Assembly: GCA_905221605.1 (NCBI GenBank)
Contig: CAJNDS010000591.1
Span: 331,001-395,000, forward strand
Direction of reading: 5' to 3'
DNA length: 64,000 bases
Source: Symbiodinium natans
Lineage: Eukaryota > Sar > Dinophyceae > Suessiales > Symbiodiniaceae
The notes below the pieces were generated by a model. That model did no database searches. It worked only from the letters and a program-made list of their open reading frames with translations, and was not told where the DNA came from. Of the stretch, positions 19,156 through 29,134 are shown in pieces (position 1 is the first letter of the stretch; each line of letters begins with the position of its first letter). A program made the translations under genes and the position numbers.

Positions 19156-20165
19156 CATTCGACAACGCTCTGCAAGGCTCTAACAGACCCTTTACTGTTC
19201 ACGAAACCCTATACTAGACAAAGAGGAACGTTCCAGTTGCAATAGGGACCCTTTTTGTGCAGATTGATGCTCAGTTGTAGTAGGGTCCAGTTTCTGGTTG
19301 CAGCGTAGGGCTTCTGGTTGTGGCATCGGAGTTCCGGTTGTAGTAGGGACTTTCCCCCCCCCCCCTCCCCCCGCCCCGCCTCTCCTCCTCCAGGGCGCCA
19401 GCAGCCAACGCGCTCGGCGCGCTTCCCGTCGTGCTGGGGCTCTACTTGGCCGGGTGCTCTGGAGCAGGATCCCCTTATGGAGCATGTTTAGGGTTTAGGG
19501 TTCCGGGTTTAGGGTTTAATTCGGGTTGCTAGGTAGGGCCCCTGGGATGTTTCCTGTTTCCCCTTACTGGGTTCGGGAGGATTGTATGATGGATCACATT
19601 TTAGGGTTACGTTTTCCCTTGGATTGAAGGGAGTATTGACATGGGCCCTTGATGTGGCTCCTTACCTTATGTAAGGGGTTCTGAAGTATGGGCCCTTGCG
19701 TTGGATATAGTGTAAGGGGCATATGAGGGGCCACCGTGCAAGGGCCCATACAAAGGCTTACTGGCCCAAAACCCAACTTTTCAACTTTTGGGCTTCTTAT
19801 AAGGTAGTTTATTCTGAAAGTTTAAACTTTTATTTCCTTGGGTTTTGGGCCAGTAAGAAGGGGCCATAGGGATCTTGTTGCCAGGGGGCTCTGAAGGGCC
19901 CATCCTCGTCGCCAAAAACCCTCACAACATCCCGAAGTGGCCTCTGATCTTAGGCAAGGGAAGCTTAGGGCTTAGGGCTCAGGGCTTAGGGCTTAGGGCT
20001 TAGGGCTTGGGGCTTGGGGTTTAGGGTTTAGGGTTTAGGGTTCCCGATCTGGAGGATACCCTGAACCTTCAAGCCAAAACTCCATGTAGCAGAAAAAATA
20101 ACCTTTTTGTACTATATACAATCCTACCATAACTGCCATATGTGAAAGGGTAACCTTTGTTTGGG
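19156..20165. other. non-coding stretch with MITEs
   Basis: Contains irregular GGTTGTAGTAGGG-type repeats (19240-19345), a C/G run (19345-19385), an element (19630-19755) interrupted by the 101-base MITE, and GGGCTTA/TTTAGGG units (19960-20042). No gene supported. Confidence 0.6.
19757..19857. mobile_element. 101-base MITE, CTTACTGGCC family, copy 2
   Basis: Perfect 20-base inverted ends and AAGG duplicated at 19753-19756 and 19858-19861. 100 of 101 bases match the copy at 11588. Inserted in another small element. Confidence 0.95.
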
Positions 20166-20270
20166 GCCAGGATGCTCAGCAACTAGGCATGCGAATCGGG
20201 CTTATCTGGTAAGTGTTGGTTGTCGGGTCGCCTCTGTGTTTAGCACTCTTGTTAAAGGCCGGTATTTGCA

Positions 20271-20346
20271 GGCTTCTGTTCCCTCGCGTGCACGCACTGC
20301 GTCTGTCAGAGTCTCCAAGCAACCCCACCAAGCGTTTGAAACCTGT
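20271..20346 (+). CDS. probable exon, unknown protein
   Basis: Acceptor TATTTGCAG|GCTTCT, then ASVPSRARTASVRVSKQPHQ. A possible preceding exon ends CTG|GTAAGT near 20210. Confidence 0.4.
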
Positions 20347-20395
20347 TTAGGGTGTTGTTAAGTCAACCTGCGGCTTTCGACGTGGCACCCAGGTT

Positions 20396-20430
20396 CTGCA
20401 TTGGCAGAACCCGTTCTGCATTGGCAGAAC
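20396..20430. repeat. two palindromes GTTCTGCATTGGCAGAAC
   Basis: The 18-base near-perfect inverted repeat occurs twice in tandem. Could form a hairpin in DNA or RNA. Confidence 0.8.
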
Positions 20431-20705
20431 CCTTCTGCCACCACCACAAAAACGAACGTGAGAAGGAAAAAGCCACGAAGGCTGTAACTATGACCAGGTG
20501 TACTGTGCAGGCCCCTGCATAGAGGCCTGTGTGCTTAAGGACAACCCCCGCCCCCCCCCCCCCCCCCCCCCCGCCAAAAAAAAGATATAATACTCCCTGT
20601 GCTGACCTTATAAGGAAGAATTTGGTTTTGTTTTTTTGGGGAGGAGGGGGGGTTATGCAAGTGGTAGATACAGGCCTAACACTTTTCCGGCCAACCCTAA
20701 ACTTG

Positions 20706-20806
20706 GGATGTTCCCCTTATACTAACAGTCCTTAATAGGGATTACGAGTATAGGGGGGACGATAATCCGCATTAAGGACTATTAGATTAGATAAGGGGGA
20801 ACATCC
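20706..20806. mobile_element. MITE, GGATGTTCCCC family
   Basis: Ends GGATGTTCCCCTTATACTAA and its inverse GGGGGAACATCC, inner arms AGTCCTTAATAGGGATTA. Confidence 0.8.
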
Positions 20807-20950
20807 GAACCCTTAACCGCAGTCGGACAGATGGCTTATCATCGGGCCCGTCGGATGATGTGGGTGATGACGTGGGAGCAAGTTCCGGAAACAGAACCCT
20901 GTACCCTCAAAGTTTGAAGTTCTAGACTTCCCCCCTGACTCTCTGAACCA

Positions 20951-21025
20951 CAACCCTAAACCCTAAACCCTAAACCCTAAACCCTAAACCCTAAGCCCTA
21001 AGCCCTAAGCCCTAAACCCCAAACA
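20951..21025 (-). repeat. CCCTAAA / CCCTAAG tract
   Basis: About five CCCTAAA copies then four CCCTAAG copies, variants grouped. Confidence 0.9.
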
Positions 21026-21169
21026 ACCGCGGCCATGGGTGCTGAAAAGTACCGCAGATGACGGGCCCCAATTGGCTCTCTGCAAGGGCTCTTATGTTTA
21101 AGATTGTTGCGGGCCCAAAGACCACACCACATGAGGTTTGTGGACTATGTTGTGCCTGAGGGTTATTTT

Positions 21170-21293
21170 CGGGTTTAGGGTTAGGGCTTAGGGCTTAGGG
21201 CTTAGGGCTTAGGGCTTAGGGTTTAGAGTTTAGGGTTTAGGGTTTAGGGTTTAGGGTTTAGGGTTTAGGGTTTAGGGTTTAGGGTTTAGGGCC
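21170..21293 (+). repeat. TTAGGGC then TTTAGGG tract
   Basis: Six GGGCTTA units followed by about ten perfect TTTAGGG. Variant block and canonical block are separate. Confidence 0.95.
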
Positions 21294-21308
21294 GAAGGGT
21301 AGTGGGAT

Positions 21309-21390
21309 CTGGCCATGCCTCCGCCGGGCGCGCGCCGACTGTTGCTGGCGGAGCCCTGGCGCCGCTCTTGGGTGGAGGGGTTCCGGGGTT
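21309..21390 (+). CDS. possible exon
   Basis: GC-rich island reading GARRLLLAEPWRRSWVEGFR up to a GG|GTTTAG-type donor. Frame uncertain. Confidence 0.3.
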
Positions 21391-21574
21391 TAGGGTTTAG
21401 AACCTTCAACAATACTATTTTATTCATGGTTTAGGGTTTAGGGTTTCGAGTTTAGGGCCCTCTTGGTCCCATGCCCCTGAACCGCTGACTTTAAGGGTCC
21501 CAGTGCATGCCCGCCCGCTCCGCCCGCTTCGCCCGGGCTCTCTTGGGGGCTTACTTGAAGCTTCATGGGTAGTT

Positions 21575-21690
21575 GTTGGACGGGTTATAAGTAGCCTAAA
21601 AAGGTGATGAGTAGTTATTAGTAGGGATATAAGTGCCCGAAATGAGGTTATGACCAGGTGTAATTGTAGTTACGCTACGTACTTACGGCC
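21575..21690. mobile_element. diverged TTCATGGGTAGTT element
   Basis: TTCATGGGTAGTT then GTTATAAGTAG and GTTACGCTACGTACTTA; related to elements at 26813, 32396, 42780 and 50187. Confidence 0.45.
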
Positions 21691-22054
21691 CCATACCCAC
21701 GAACATCCAAGCGGGGTTCACGGCCTTGGGGCATAGGGTTTCTGCAGAAAGGGGTTCAGGGTTTCTAGAGGTTTTCGGGTTTGGGGGTGTAGGGTTTTGG
21801 GGCTTTAGGGGTTTTGGGTTTTCAGAGGTTTCGGGTTTAGTGGTTTTTTGGGGGTCGGGTTAGGTTTTTTTTTGTCCTGGCGAAAGGGGAAAAAAACGAG
21901 AGCCTAGAGGCAACAAAGATTTGCGACGCCACAAGGGATGCGCTCCTGCGCTCCGGCGCTTGGAGGTTCATGGGTTCTGATAAGCAGGTAGAATCAGGAA
22001 GAATAACACTGCTTAGAACCTTATGAAAGGGTGCTTACAACCCTGCTTGTAACC

Positions 22055-22056
<2 letters not shown>

Positions 22057-22100
<44 letters not shown>

Positions 22101-22200
22101 NNNNNNNNNNNNNNNNNNNNNNNNNNNNNNNNNNNNNNNNNNNNNNNNNNNNNNNNNNNNNNNNNNNNNNNNNNNNNNNNNNNNNNNNNNNNNNNNNNNN
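22057..22200. other. poly-C run and assembly gap
   Basis: 44 C bases run straight into 100 N. The round gap size and homopolymer suggest sequencing failure at a C/G-rich element core. Confidence 0.95.
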
Positions 22201-22274
22201 CGCGCCAAGAGAAGGATGCAAAAGCATCTTAGCATCACCAAGCCTCGCACACGCAGTTGCAAAAATAGTTGCCC

Positions 22275-22395
22275 TTTGCTGTGTGGTGCTTTACTGTAAC
22301 TTTACATGTTTAGCCTTTTTGGGTTTATTGGGTTTCTTAAGAAGGCAGCTAAAAATCAAATTTCTAGCTACCCTGCCAAGAGCAGCCATGTTTGC
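22275..22395. mobile_element. element family with GTGGTGCTTTACTGTAACTT
   Basis: Shares GGTTTATTGGGTTTCT and AAGGCAGCTAAAAATC blocks with 35995-36095 and 50670-50780. Confidence 0.6.
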
Positions 22396-22555
22396 TGTGC
22401 AGCTCAAGGACAAACAGGTACCCAGAGAGCCCAAGGCACCCTAGAATTAAGGAGTCTACCCTTCAAACTGTAATTAGGGATCCTTGATATGATTTTAAGG
22501 TGTAGCCTTTGTTAAAGAGTGTGTTGTCGTGTTTCGTGTGCAAAGTGGAGGATAC

Positions 22556-22583
22556 AATGCCTTGAGCCCTAGTTATTCGACCT

Positions 22584-22621
<38 letters not shown>

Positions 22622-22645
22622 AATAGTATCCTCCATTGCGCCAAA
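22556..22645. mobile_element. TIR element with poly-C core
   Basis: Left GGAGGATACAATGCC and right AGTATCCTCCATTG are inverted around a 34-base C run. Confidence 0.55.
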
Positions 22646-22775
22646 CTATTGTTGGGCGGTGGGGAGCCCTAAACCCTAAACCCTAAACCCTAGAGAGACC
22701 CTTTGGCTAGGGTTTAGGGTTTCGGGTTTAGGGTTTAGGGTTCAGGGTTCAGGGTTTAGGGTTAAAAAAGCAAAA

Positions 22776-22890
22776 AAGGGTTTAGGGTTCCCAGAACCGC
22801 AAAGAGCCCACCCATCACTGGCCTCTCGGTATAAGGATCTGAGAAGGGTTGCGCAGAGCAAACACATAATGGAGCACCCTCATTCTGACA
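22776..22890 (+). CDS. possible exon
   Basis: Reads ASRYKDLRRVAQSKHIMEHP before a stop. A minus-strand frame also exists. Family unknown. Confidence 0.3.
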
Positions 22891-23024
22891 ACTGACCTTA
22901 AGCTGTTTAACAAAGGAAGCCTGATCAGGCTCCACCCTAAACCCTAACCCCCCCCCCAACAAAAGAAACAAAAAAAGAAAGCATAAGTAGATAACACAAG
23001 TAATGCAACAAAAACAAGCCTAAA

Positions 23025-23110
23025 CCATGCCTGCAAATTTCGGCCCTCAATGTGACGGGTAGGATCCTCATAGAATGGCATTCCATGCTGAAGCAGCCGG
23101 GGGCAGCCTA
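23025..23110 (+). CDS. possible exon
   Basis: Reads LQISALNVTGRILIEWHSML then KQPGAA. Flanks are A-rich element sequence. Confidence 0.3.
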
Positions 23111-23332
23111 GGGTCTTTTTTGTCCCAGCGTCCATACAGCCATAAGCCCTGAGGCCCAAACTACCCTCAAACCTACACCCCTAAACCCTAAACCCCTGAA
23201 CCCTAAACCCTACGTACTTGCTAAAGCCAGAATCCTAAACCCTAACCGCCCTGCGAACTCCCCAAGGTCTGAACCTTGTTACACCATGGTATCCGAAACC
23301 GAGGCCCTAACCCTGAACTGCCTCAAACCCCT

Positions 23333-23405
23333 AAACCCTAAACCCTAAACCCTAAACCCTAAACCCTAAACCCTAAACCCTAAACCCTAAACCCTAAACC
23401 CTAAA
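23333..23405 (-). repeat. CCCTAAA tract (about 10 copies)
   Basis: Perfect array. Confidence 0.95.
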
Positions 23406-23529
23406 TCAGAAGCAGCTCTCAACAAACTCCGGCCATGAGTTTCAGCAGCTCCGGCGGCTACCCCCAGGAGGCGCCTTGAAACTCCCCAGGGTTGGGCTAC
23501 TTTGGAGGCCCTTTTGACTTAGCAAGTAC

Positions 23530-23636
23530 CCAGGGTTCAGGGTTTAGGGTTTAGGGTTCAGGGTTTAGGGTTTAGGGTTTAGGGTTCAGGGTTCAGGGTT
23601 TAGGGTTTAGGGTTTAGGGTTTAGGGTTTAGGGTTA
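23530..23636 (+). repeat. TTTAGGG / TTCAGGG tract
   Basis: About 15 units with TTCAGGG variants interspersed, inserted within an element whose other half (core CTTAGCAAGTAC) precedes it. Confidence 0.9.
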
Positions 23637-23725
23637 GTAAGGTGGGTTATGAGGATGATGATAGGGTTTCTAGGGGATACGAAGTAGACTTACTAAGTCA
23701 AAAGAGCTTCCAAGTAAAGGCTTTC
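23637..23725. mobile_element. element family with GGGGATACTAAGTAGAC core
   Basis: Related copies at 1848, 3780, 15905, 23835-23905 and 47768-47850; often next to telomeric tracts. Confidence 0.55.
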
Positions 23726-24214
23726 ACGAGGTATCGGGCCGACCGTACTGGAGATGTTCATGCAAGTTTGGGTTTCGGGTTAGGAGGGTTTTAGGGTTTA
23801 GGGTTTGGGGTTCAGGGTGTAGGGTTAGGAGTGATTCCGTGGACATGAGGGTTTCCAAGGGGATACTTAGTAGACTCACGAGGTCAAAAGGAGCTTCTAA
23901 GAAGAACCCACAAGTTGGATCAACCCCTAAACCCTAAACGCTAAACCCTAAACCCTAAGCCCTAGCTCCTTTGAAAGCGACATGCATGCGTGCCAAAATC
24001 CAGCGCGAAGCGTGCCTCGATTGATCGCAACTCTATTCGCAAAATTTTCGCATCGAGCCGGTTTAGGGTTTAGGGTTGCTTTTCAAGAAACCAAAAAGAA
24101 CAACAAAGCAGTATTTGTTACAGTACATTTGGGTTGCGGTGCTGTTCGGCGATGATTGGAGCAGCCTTGGCAAGCATTTGCAAATCCCAGTAGCCTTGAT
24201 AGCAGTGCAGCATC

Positions 24215-25801
24215 ATGCCCGGCACGCCTCTCACGATTGAGGTGAACCTCTTGAGCGGCAGGAGGGTTTCACTGGACGCAGCGACGGATGAGTCTGTAGA
24301 CACATTGACGAGAAGAGCACAGAAGACCCTGGGGGTTGGGAGGGGCAGACTCTTGCACTCGAAGGGAGGGGTTATGGACGGAGCAGCCACACTTGAGGAG
24401 TTTCGATTACACAGCGGAGATGCGCTGACCTTGCAGATGAGTACCACACAGGTACGTGGCAACTTGCATGCTTTCGCTGCCATTTTGGGCGATGGGTCTG
24501 TTGTGACCTGGGGCGATGCGGAGAAAGGTGGCGACAGTAGTGCTGTGCAGGATCGACTGAAGGACGTTCAGCAGATCCAAAGAACTGGCGAGGCTTTTGC
24601 TGCCATTCTGGGCGATGGGTCTGTCGTGACCTGGGGCCATGCTGCAAATGGTGGCGACAGTAGTGCTGTGCAAGATCAGCTGCGGGGCGTGAAGCAGATC
24701 GAGGCTACCTTAACAGCTTTTGCCGCCGTTCTGGACGATGGGTCTGTTGTGACGTGGGGCAATGCTGAGAAAGGTGGCGACAGCAGTGATGTGGAAGAGC
24801 GGCTGAAGGACGTGCAACAGATCCAATCGGCCGGATTCGCTTTCGCTGCCATTCGGTGCGACGGGTCTGTTGTGACCTGGGGTAATGCTCAGCAGGGCGG
24901 CTCTAGTGGCGCTGTGCAACATCAGCTGAAGGACGTGCAACAGATCCAAAAGGCTGCAACAGCTTTTGCTGCCATTCTCAGCGACGGGTCTGTTGTCTCC
25001 TGGGGCGATGATGGCCGTGGTGGTGACAGCAGTGCTGTGCAACATCAACTGAGAGATGTGCGGCAGATCTGTTCCACCTTAACAGCCTTTGCTGCCATTC
25101 TGGGTGATGGGTCTGTCGTAACCTGGGGCAATGCTGAGCATGGTGGCGACAGCAGTGATGCGCAAGCCCGCCTGAAGGACGTGCGTCAGATCCATGCTAC
25201 CAGCACAGCCTTTGCCGCCATTCTGGGTGATGGGTCGGTCGTGACTTGGGGCGATGCTCGGCATGGTGGCAATAGCATTGCTGTGCAAGCTCAGCTGAAG
25301 AATGTGCAGCACATCCAGGCCAATGTAACAGCTTTCGCTGCCGTTCTCGGCGATGGGTCTGTCGTAACCTGGGGCGATGCTGAGCATGGTGGCGACAGCA
25401 GTGCTGTGCAACATCGGCTGAAGGATGTGCAGGAGATCCAAGCTACCTTACCAGCCTTTGCGGCAGTTCTGGGCGATGGTTCTGTCGTGACCTGGGGCAA
25501 TGCTTGGTGTGGTGGCGACAGCAGTGCTGTGCAAGATCGGCTGACTGACGTGCAACGGATCCAAGCTTCCAGTATAGCTTTTGCCGCAATTCTGGGCGAT
25601 GGGTCTGTTGTGACGTGGGGCAGTGCGCAGCATGGTGGCGACAGCGGTGCCGTGCACGATCAGTTGAGGAACATACAGCATGGCGAAGTTCCCCCGGCGG
25701 CTTGTTCAGCCATTCTGGGCGATGGGTCCGCTGCGACCGGAGGCGATTCTGGTTCTGATGGCGGAACGCAAGCTCCGTCGAGCGCGCTCGAGGAACCTTG
25801 A
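24215..25801 (+). CDS. RCC1-like repeat protein 2, intron-free
   Basis: 528 residues in one open frame. ATG at 24215 (GCAGCATCATGCC context, shared with the paralog at 63391). Residues about 5-77 are ubiquitin-like (LTIEVNLLSGRRVSLDA; TLEEFRLHSGDALTLQ). Ten 41-residue repeats follow, core FAAILGDGSVVTWG, with VQDRLKDVQQIQ spacers, then a degenerate eleventh (CSAILGDGSAATGG) and a short tail ending EEP. RCC1-like repeats usually build a propeller for protein or chromatin binding; with a ubiquitin-like domain a role in protein turnover or scaffolding is possible but unproven. Absence of introns suggests a retroposed copy or one not yet colonised by introners. Confidence 0.9.
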   Translation: MPGTPLTIEVNLLSGRRVSLDAATDESVDTLTRRAQKTLGVGRGRLLHSKGGVMDGAATLEEFRLHSGDALTLQMSTTQVRGNLHAFAAILGDGSVVTWGDAEKGGDSSAVQDRLKDVQQIQRTGEAFAAILGDGSVVTWGHAANGGDSSAVQDQLRGVKQIEATLTAFAAVLDDGSVVTWGNAEKGGDSSDVEERLKDVQQIQSAGFAFAAIRCDGSVVTWGNAQQGGSSGAVQHQLKDVQQIQKAATAFAAILSDGSVVSWGDDGRGGDSSAVQHQLRDVRQICSTLTAFAAILGDGSVVTWGNAEHGGDSSDAQARLKDVRQIHATSTAFAAILGDGSVVTWGDARHGGNSIAVQAQLKNVQHIQANVTAFAAVLGDGSVVTWGDAEHGGDSSAVQHRLKDVQEIQATLPAFAAVLGDGSVVTWGNAWCGGDSSAVQDRLTDVQRIQASSIAFAAILGDGSVVTWGSAQHGGDSGAVHDQLRNIQHGEVPPAACSAILGDGSAATGGDSGSDGGTQAPSSALEEP

Positions 25802-26014
25802 CCAAAGTTCCCGAGTGTTCGGACAGTGTTGCAGCATCCCCCAGGGACACCTAGGGCCTGGGCTTTGTAGAGGGAACCCCTACAGGCCCAGCCCGGGCTG
25901 CCAACGAGCCGCAATGCGTGTATAGGGTTAAATTTGAGGTGCAAGGCTTATAGGGTGTGGGGCTTAGGGTTGAGGGTTGCAAAGTTGCGTTCTGTTTTTC
26001 ACTTTTGTCGCCCG

Positions 26015-26160
26015 CCCTCAGAAGTAGGAGTGGTGAGTTCCCCATTACAAAAGTGGGGCAAAGGCCTGAATGAAGCCGAAGCTTTCGTGGGAAGCTCTTG
26101 CACATCTACATGGGGCCGTGCTGACTTTGGTAGTGATTGCAGTGGAGCTCTACTTTTGTT
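26015..26160 (+). CDS. possible exon, unknown protein
   Basis: Reads NEAEAFVGSSCTSTWGRADF then GSDCSGAL within a longer open frame; runs into a TTGCTTAAG element. Confidence 0.4.
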
Positions 26161-26317
26161 TATTTGCTTAAGAAATAAAGATAATCATCCCCATATCGCC
26201 CTGATAAGGAAGTTTTTTTTTTTTTGGGGGGGGGGGGGTCCTGTTGCATCTGGGGTTGCAGTGGGAATGCCAGAGCTTAGAACCTGAACCATAATGCTGG
26301 ACTGTTTGTTGTGTTAC

Positions 26318-26431
26318 ACAGCCCCTGTATCAACAGCGACCCCACATCGCAAGTTAACCGGCGTGCAACCTCGGTAGTAACTACACGAACTTCTCAGGGC
26401 AAAAAACCTTGCAAATGGAAGACAAGTCTAA
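26318..26431 (+). CDS. probable exon, unknown basic protein
   Basis: Open stretch reading VNRRATSVVTTRTSQGKKPC before telomeric-like sequence. Basic and Ser/Thr-rich. Confidence 0.4.
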
Positions 26432-26660
26432 GCCCCTAAACCCCTGAACTCTAAACCCCTAGACCCGAAAACCCTAAACCCTAAACCCTAAACCCAAAAC
26501 CCCTAAAACCCCTAAACCCCCGTCAAGCCTAAACTCTACACCCCTAAGCCCTGTCCCCTAATCAAACCCCTACAACCCCCAAACCCCTAACTTCTAACTG
26601 AACCCTACACCCTACACCCTACACCCTAAACCCTAAACCCTAAACCCTAAACCCTAAACA
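26432..26660 (-). repeat. degenerate then perfect CCCTAAA tract
   Basis: Decayed units (CCCTACA, CCCAAAA, ACCCCTA) grade into perfect copies at 26625-26658, an age gradient. Confidence 0.85.
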
Positions 26661-26812
26661 GTTCGATGCCGCACCTGGTTGGCTTGCGGTGGGCCGCCAA
26701 CACGTCCCAGGACCGGGGGGCCCCCAACAAATTCGGGTGTAGGGTTTAGGGTTTAGGTTTACGATTTAGGGTTTAGGGTTTCCTATTCTTGGGGTATAGT
26801 TACTTGGAGGTT

Positions 26813-26943
26813 TATGGTACTAATTAACCAATTATAACTGTACTTATAACCCACTAAGCCCCTGAAGTGCCCTAATATGGTTATCTGTACAGTTATTTGT
26901 AAGTACAGTTATAATTGGTTCAGAAGTACCACGAACCTCCAAG
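26813..26943. mobile_element. 131-base TIR element, CTTGGAGGTT family
   Basis: Ends CTTGGAGGTTTATGGTAC and GTACCACGAACCTCCAAG are inverted; interior TATAACTGTACTTATAACC palindromes. Close copy at 50187-50326. Confidence 0.85.
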
Positions 26944-26952
26944 TACTATTAG

Positions 26953-27075
26953 GGGACTAGGACCCGGAGCAGGCCCTTATTGCCTTTGTTTAGGGGTTGG
27001 GGTTCCCTGGAAATCCCCTTAAATCCCAAAAAAGTACCGTTTGTATTCCCAGATTACGCGTGGGTCTCGGGTACC
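26953..27075. mobile_element. family C introner-like element (GACCCGGAG ends)
   Basis: GGACCCGGAGCAGGCCCTTA left end and GGGTCTCGGGTACC right end with a CCCTTATAA-type core; related at 52410-52512 and 59618-59720. Confidence 0.55.
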
Positions 27076-27248
27076 CTATACCCTAAACCCTCTCCCTAAA
27101 CCCCAAACCCTAAAAGGGGGATTCGGGAAAACCCTATTTGTAGAATCCTTTATGTTTATGTGGGTTTTTGGGCCCCCAAGGACTTGGGGGTGGAGGATTT
27201 GGGGGCTCCGGGGCTTTAGGGGACGGGGGCTTTGAGGTTTATAGGGTT

Positions 27249-28205
27249 TAATCCGAGCTCCTGTTTAATTTTAACGCTACGCGACCCGCCTCGGCCCGGC
27301 CCAGCGCATCCGCGTAAGCATGGTGATTCCGCAGCGCCCAAGTCGCTGGACCCAAGCAATAAGGGTTGGGTTTAGGGTTTAGGGTTCCGGGTTTATGGTT
27401 TATGGTTTGGGGTTTAGGGTTGAGGGTTAGTTTAGGATTGAGGGCTTAGGGCTCAAGGTTCATGCTTTGGGGTTTAGGGTTTTCTTGGGTTTAGGGTTCA
27501 AGAGACGGTTCGGCTTGGATTGATCGTAGGGTTGAGCCAGGCCCCTCAGGGGGGGGGTAGGGGGTGGGGGGGAAGGGGGGCAGAGGGGAAAGGGGGGCAC
27601 AGGCGCACAGGTCTTTCAAGCAGGGGGAGGGGGGGGTGGGGGGGGGGGGGTGGGGGCGGGGGGGTGGGGGGGGGGGGGGGGGAGGTGGGGGGGGGGGTGG
27701 GGGGGTGGGGGGGGGCTGCTGGGAGGGGGCTTCAACTGCCTCTGGTCCTGGCGAACCGTCCGCTTGCGGCCCCGGTTTTCCCAGGGGGGGTACCCATTTG
27801 AGGCAAAAGAGTGGAAGGGGTTGCCTGTTCTGACAACCTAGACACTCCGGCCCGAGCCCTCGGTGGATTGGTGGGGGGGCCCCCCCCCCTCCCCCCCCCC
27901 TCCCCCCGTGCCCCCCCACAATAAGGAAAGCAGGGTTCCGCAATAGTTGGACCATGGCCCCGTATGGTTTCTCTATTAAAAAACAATAAGAACGTAGGGC
28001 GAGAGGTGCAGCCTTAGCAGAAGAAAAAAAGCTTTCCGAAAGGCAGAGTTTCAAAATTTGACAACCCCCCCAAAAAAGTTCTTTAAATGTGGAGGGTTTG
28101 GCCCATACGAAATCCATCGTAATGGAAAGTAGTCTTCCGGCGGGAATCCGGGCAAAAAAAATCTCTTTAAATATGGGGGGTTAAATTACACAGGAGCTCG
28201 GATTA
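27249..28205. other. 957-base unit with inverted ends and G-rich core
   Basis: TAATCCGAGCTCCTGTTTAA at the left and the near-complement at 28180-28205. Inside: telomeric 7-mers, a 180-base G-rich stretch (27541-27720), AAGTTCTTTAAAT repeats. Two inner segments recur fused at 61580-61715. Gly/Pro frames across the G-rich core are artefacts. Confidence 0.55.
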
Positions 28206-28818
28206 GGGTTTAGGGTTTAGGGTGCGGGGTTTTGGGGGTTTGGGGGGTTTCAGGGTTTAGGGTTTAGGGTGGTTTTGGGCGGAGGGTAGCCGGTCACCTA
28301 AGAATCCTATACGGGGTTGAATAGTCAGAGCCCACAAAGGAAGAGGTTCTGGGTTCTGAAGGTAGGGTTTGGGGTTCGCGGTCGAGTTTGTGGTTCATAG
28401 GTCTAATGGCATCAATACTTGGTAGTATTTGATAGTACGAAGAATAGTGATAGTAAGGATAGGTGTATGGTTTAGGGGACATAACAATAGCAATAGCAAT
28501 CATAGCAATAGTAGGGCTTCTAGCCGTTTTAGGGTGTGGCAAAGAAAAGGGCGTAGGGTTCTTTAGGATGTTGAGGCTCAGGGGCGTGATTTTGGCTTCT
28601 GCCCAACCAAGCCCGCCTTAGGGGACCCATTAGCCAAGGGCTTAGGGTTAAAGGTTGAGGCTTGAGGGTTAAAGGTTTAGGGTTTAGGGTTTGGGGTTTA
28701 GGGTTTAGGGTCTCTGCAAAGTGCTACTATGCTCCCCATTGGCCATAGCAAACTAGAGTAGCACGTTTAGGCTTCGTTGATGCCTCCTATGAGCCATGGA
28801 CCATGGCCCATAGTAATT
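28206..28818. other. non-coding stretch
   Basis: Degenerate telomeric units, AATAGCAATAG short repeats (28480-28510), and a unique piece near 28730-28800 without a convincing frame. Confidence 0.5.
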
Positions 28819-28968
28819 GAGGTTTAGGGTTTAGGTTAGGGTTTAGGGTTTAGGGTTTAGGGTTTAGGGTTTAGGGTTTAGGGTTTAGGGTTTAGGGTTT
28901 AGGGTTTAGGGTTTAGGGTTTAGGGTTTAGGGTTTAGGGTTTAGGGTTTAGGGTTTAGGGTTTAGGCC
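28819..28968 (+). repeat. TTTAGGG tract (about 21 copies)
   Basis: Long near-perfect array ending TTTAG directly before an exon (TTTAG|GCCTCC). Confidence 0.95.
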
Positions 28969-29050
28969 TCCTCTGAGCGTCGGAGGACCTGGCTGTGGAA
29001 GAAGTGGAGGCGCAGTCGCAGGCGCAGACGCAACAAGATCGGAGGAGGTG
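28966..29050 (+). CDS. possible exon, Arg-rich
   Basis: Reads RRTWLWKKWRRSRRRRRNKI, strongly basic, beginning at a telomeric TTTAG acceptor. Could be a nuclear or RNA-binding protein; inference only. Confidence 0.4.
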
Positions 29051-29134
29051 ATTTTGGGGCTCAGGGAGCTTAGGGTTATGCCCTAAACCCTAAACCCTAA
29101 ACGCTAAACGCTAAACCCTGAACCCTAGCTGAGA

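Noticed and set aside
22021-22444. Frames crossing the N run
   Set aside because: They include 100 unknown bases and a poly-C tract.
27491-28117. 208-codon Pro-rich frame and Gly-rich + frames
   Set aside because: Produced by G homopolymers; no domain, both strands open.
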